Assembly (NCBI GenBank): GCA_009829735.1
Contig: CM020620.1
Span: 21,798,020 to 21,862,019 of the forward strand
Direction: 5' to 3'
Source of the DNA: Pyropia yezoensis
Taxonomy: Eukaryota > Rhodophyta > Bangiophyceae > Bangiales > Bangiaceae
Length of the DNA: 64,000 nucleotides
Each line of letters starts with the position of its first letter. The first letter of the stretch is position 1. Shown piece after piece: positions 62,615 to 64,000 of this stretch. A model generated the notes under the pieces. The model was not told the origin of the DNA. It did no database searches and worked only from the letters and a program-made list of their open reading frames with translations. The translations under genes and the position numbers were made by a program.

Positions 62615-64000
62615 ATGGCCGCGACGGCGGCGGCGCACACCCGACCCAACCCGCGACCGCCCGCGACCGCTTTTATTGCCACCCCGTCTGTGGGCCTGCC
62701 GCTGGTGTCCCTGCGGCCAGCGACGTCGACGACCCCCCTCCGCGCCCGTGACCCGTCTCATCAGCGGTCACCGCCCCCGACCCCAGCCCCTGTCCCTGTC
62801 GGCCTGTTTTGCTACGCCCGCAACGGCCGCCAGCCGTCCCGCCGGCACCCCCTGCGGGCGACCATGTCGCCGACACCCGGCGTTTCTGGCGCTGGCGCCG
62901 TCAGCGTGGATGCGGCCCCCGCGGGTATCCCGGCCGCCTTGGGCGGGGTCGCGGCTGTCGGCGCAACCTCAGCCGCGGTCGTTGGCAATGGCGCCAAGGC
63001 CGCCGCCGCCGCCGCCCCCGCCGCCGCTGCCGCTGTTGCCACCGCCCCCGCCGGTCTGACGGGCGCGGCGCTGCTGCGGCACGGCGGCTACAGCGCGGGC
63101 CTCCGCTACACCACCGAGCAGCGCGCGGCGCTGGGCCTGACGGGCCTGCTGCCGCCGGCGGTGGAGAGCCTCCAGACGCAGGTGGCGCGGGTGGTGCGGC
63201 GAATGGGCGACTTGCGTCGCGGCCTGGACCAGTACGAGTACCTGGCCAGCGTGGACGCGGCAGACGAGCGCCTCTTTTACGCCACCGTCCTGACGCACCT
63301 GACGGAGATCATGCCGCTGATCTACACGCCCGTGGTGGGTACGTTGTGGGGGGGTCTGTGTAAGGGGGGAGGGGGGAGCAGAAGCAAGGTCAGATGGTGG
63401 ATGACGCTCGTGAAATGGGCCTGGTTTTCATTTAGTTTGCCCGAGAGCGTTGTTTGTTCTCCCTGCGCCATGCCGAGGCACTCTTGACTGACCGCCACTC
63501 GTTATTGCGTCGCGTCTTCCTGGCTGACCTTTGAGCGTCTTGATGGCGGTTCGAGGTGATGCGACCTCCATCCCCCTCTTCCTGGTTTCGTAGGTGCGGC
63601 TTGCCAGAACTATGGGCGCCTTTACGTGCGCCCGCGCGGCCTGTTCCTGTCCATTGCCTCCCCGCTGTCAGCCATCACGGAGGCGCTGAGCAACTGGCCT
63701 GAGAAGGACGTTCGTGTGATTGTCATGACTGATGGAGAGCGTATCTTGGGACTCGGGGACCTCGGTGCGCATGGCCATGGTATTCCCGTGGGGAAGCTGT
63801 CGCTGTATACGGCCTGCGGGGGTATTCACCCCCGCCACACCCTGCCCATCACCCTCGACACGGGAACAGACAATGCAGAACTGCGGGCCGACCCGGCCTA
63901 CCTCGGCAACCGCTTCCCGCGCGTCCGCGGCGTGGCGTACGACACCTTTGTGTCGGCCGTCCTAGCTGAGATTGTTGCCACCTTTGGTCGCCACGTTCTT
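62615..64000 (+). CDS. Malic enzyme, 5' part (runs off the window)
   Basis: Oxidative decarboxylation of malate to pyruvate with NAD(P). Visible part: exon 1 62615-63338 and exon 2 from 63594 to the window end (377 codons, partial). The intron has a GTACGT donor and CGTAG acceptor, phase 1, joining MPLIYTPVVG to AACQNYGRLYVRPRGLFLSI. Further family motifs: RYTTEQRAALGLTGLLPPAV, LFYATVLTHLTEIMPLIYTP with the catalytic Tyr, VIVMTDGERILGLGDLGAHG, GIPVGKLSLYTACGGI and LPITLDTGTDNAELRADPAY. The metal-binding and NAD(P)-binding domains lie beyond the window, so cofactor choice cannot be read. The first 80 residues (Ala/Thr/Arg/Pro-rich) look like an organelle-targeting leader. A second in-frame ATG at 62864 in a good GACCATGT context could give a shorter form, so dual targeting is possible. 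An Ala-rich linker precedes the enzyme. Confidence 0.93.

Noticed and set aside
1-64000. Bacterial or phage origin, operons, CRISPR arrays
   Set aside because: Spliceosomal introns, eukaryote-only genes (importin alpha, eL29, ARS2) and wide gene spacing exclude it. The tandem arrays lack the repeat-spacer structure of CRISPR.

Overview
This window is nuclear DNA from a eukaryote. Most genes have zero or one short spliceosomal intron (about 200 to 490 nt); the kinase gene has two. Start codons often sit in a CACCATGG-like context, and there are no operons. Base composition is very GC-rich, with many pure G or C runs of 20 to 37 bases and GC-rich microsatellites. Four findings point to a photosynthetic, plastid-bearing cell: a plant-type phosphoribosylanthranilate isomerase with a transit-like N-terminus, a TypA/BipA GTPase with a plastid-like leader, a PRPP synthetase with a long N-terminal extension, and a SERRATE/ARS2 homologue. 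My best guess, by inference only, is a red alga of the Porphyra/Pyropia kind (high GC, few introns). Other GC-rich algae are not excluded.

Layout. 1-5.6 kb: repeats and intergenic DNA, with a small spliced HIRAN-domain gene on the minus strand (2542-3115) and a 54/46-bp minisatellite. 5.7-8.8 kb: a large unrecognised protein with a perfect 135-bp internal duplication. 9.3-11.0 kb: a BCS1-like AAA ATPase (minus). 11-16.3 kb: gene-poor. 16.3-18.6 kb: a PH-domain CAMK-like kinase (three exons). 19.5-23.0 kb: SERRATE/ARS2. 23-27.9 kb: low-complexity DNA with one doubtful membrane-protein ORF and a CCAAT-rich inverted-repeat element. 27.9-33.7 kb: a very large protein that joins an FHA domain to CHD7-like SANT/SLIDE modules but has no visible helicase. 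34.1-35.0 kb: TrpF. 35.0-36.6 kb: an AT-rich element with inverted ends. 36.7-43.8 kb: a tandem duplication of importin alpha, separated by degraded fragments of the FHA gene and of importin alpha itself. 43.8-45.5 kb: PRPP synthetase (minus). 45.5-50.9 kb: a G/C-tract desert. 50.9-51.6 kb: a predicted secreted basic protein. 52.7-53.1 kb: ribosomal protein eL29. 53.5-55.8 kb: TypA/BipA (minus). 57.1-59.2 kb: glycerol kinase (minus). 60.4-61.5 kb: MsrA. 62.6-64.0 kb: the 5' part of malic enzyme, running off the window.

The genes are mostly independent housekeeping and regulatory functions: nuclear import, RNA metabolism, chromatin, translation, nucleotide and tryptophan precursors, glycerol and C4-acid metabolism, and protein repair. 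They do not form a cluster. PRPP synthetase makes the substrate used earlier in the tryptophan pathway that TrpF serves, but I see no linkage beyond proximity.

The most unusual items are the FHA plus CHD-like SANT protein without an ATPase, the stand-alone HIRAN gene, the almost invariant C at intron position +4 (GTACGT donors), the pseudogene mosaic between the two importin alpha copies, and several foldback/inverted-repeat elements with CCAAT boxes. Exon joins were placed by eye from splice-site sequence and protein-family continuity. They are predictions, not transcript evidence.
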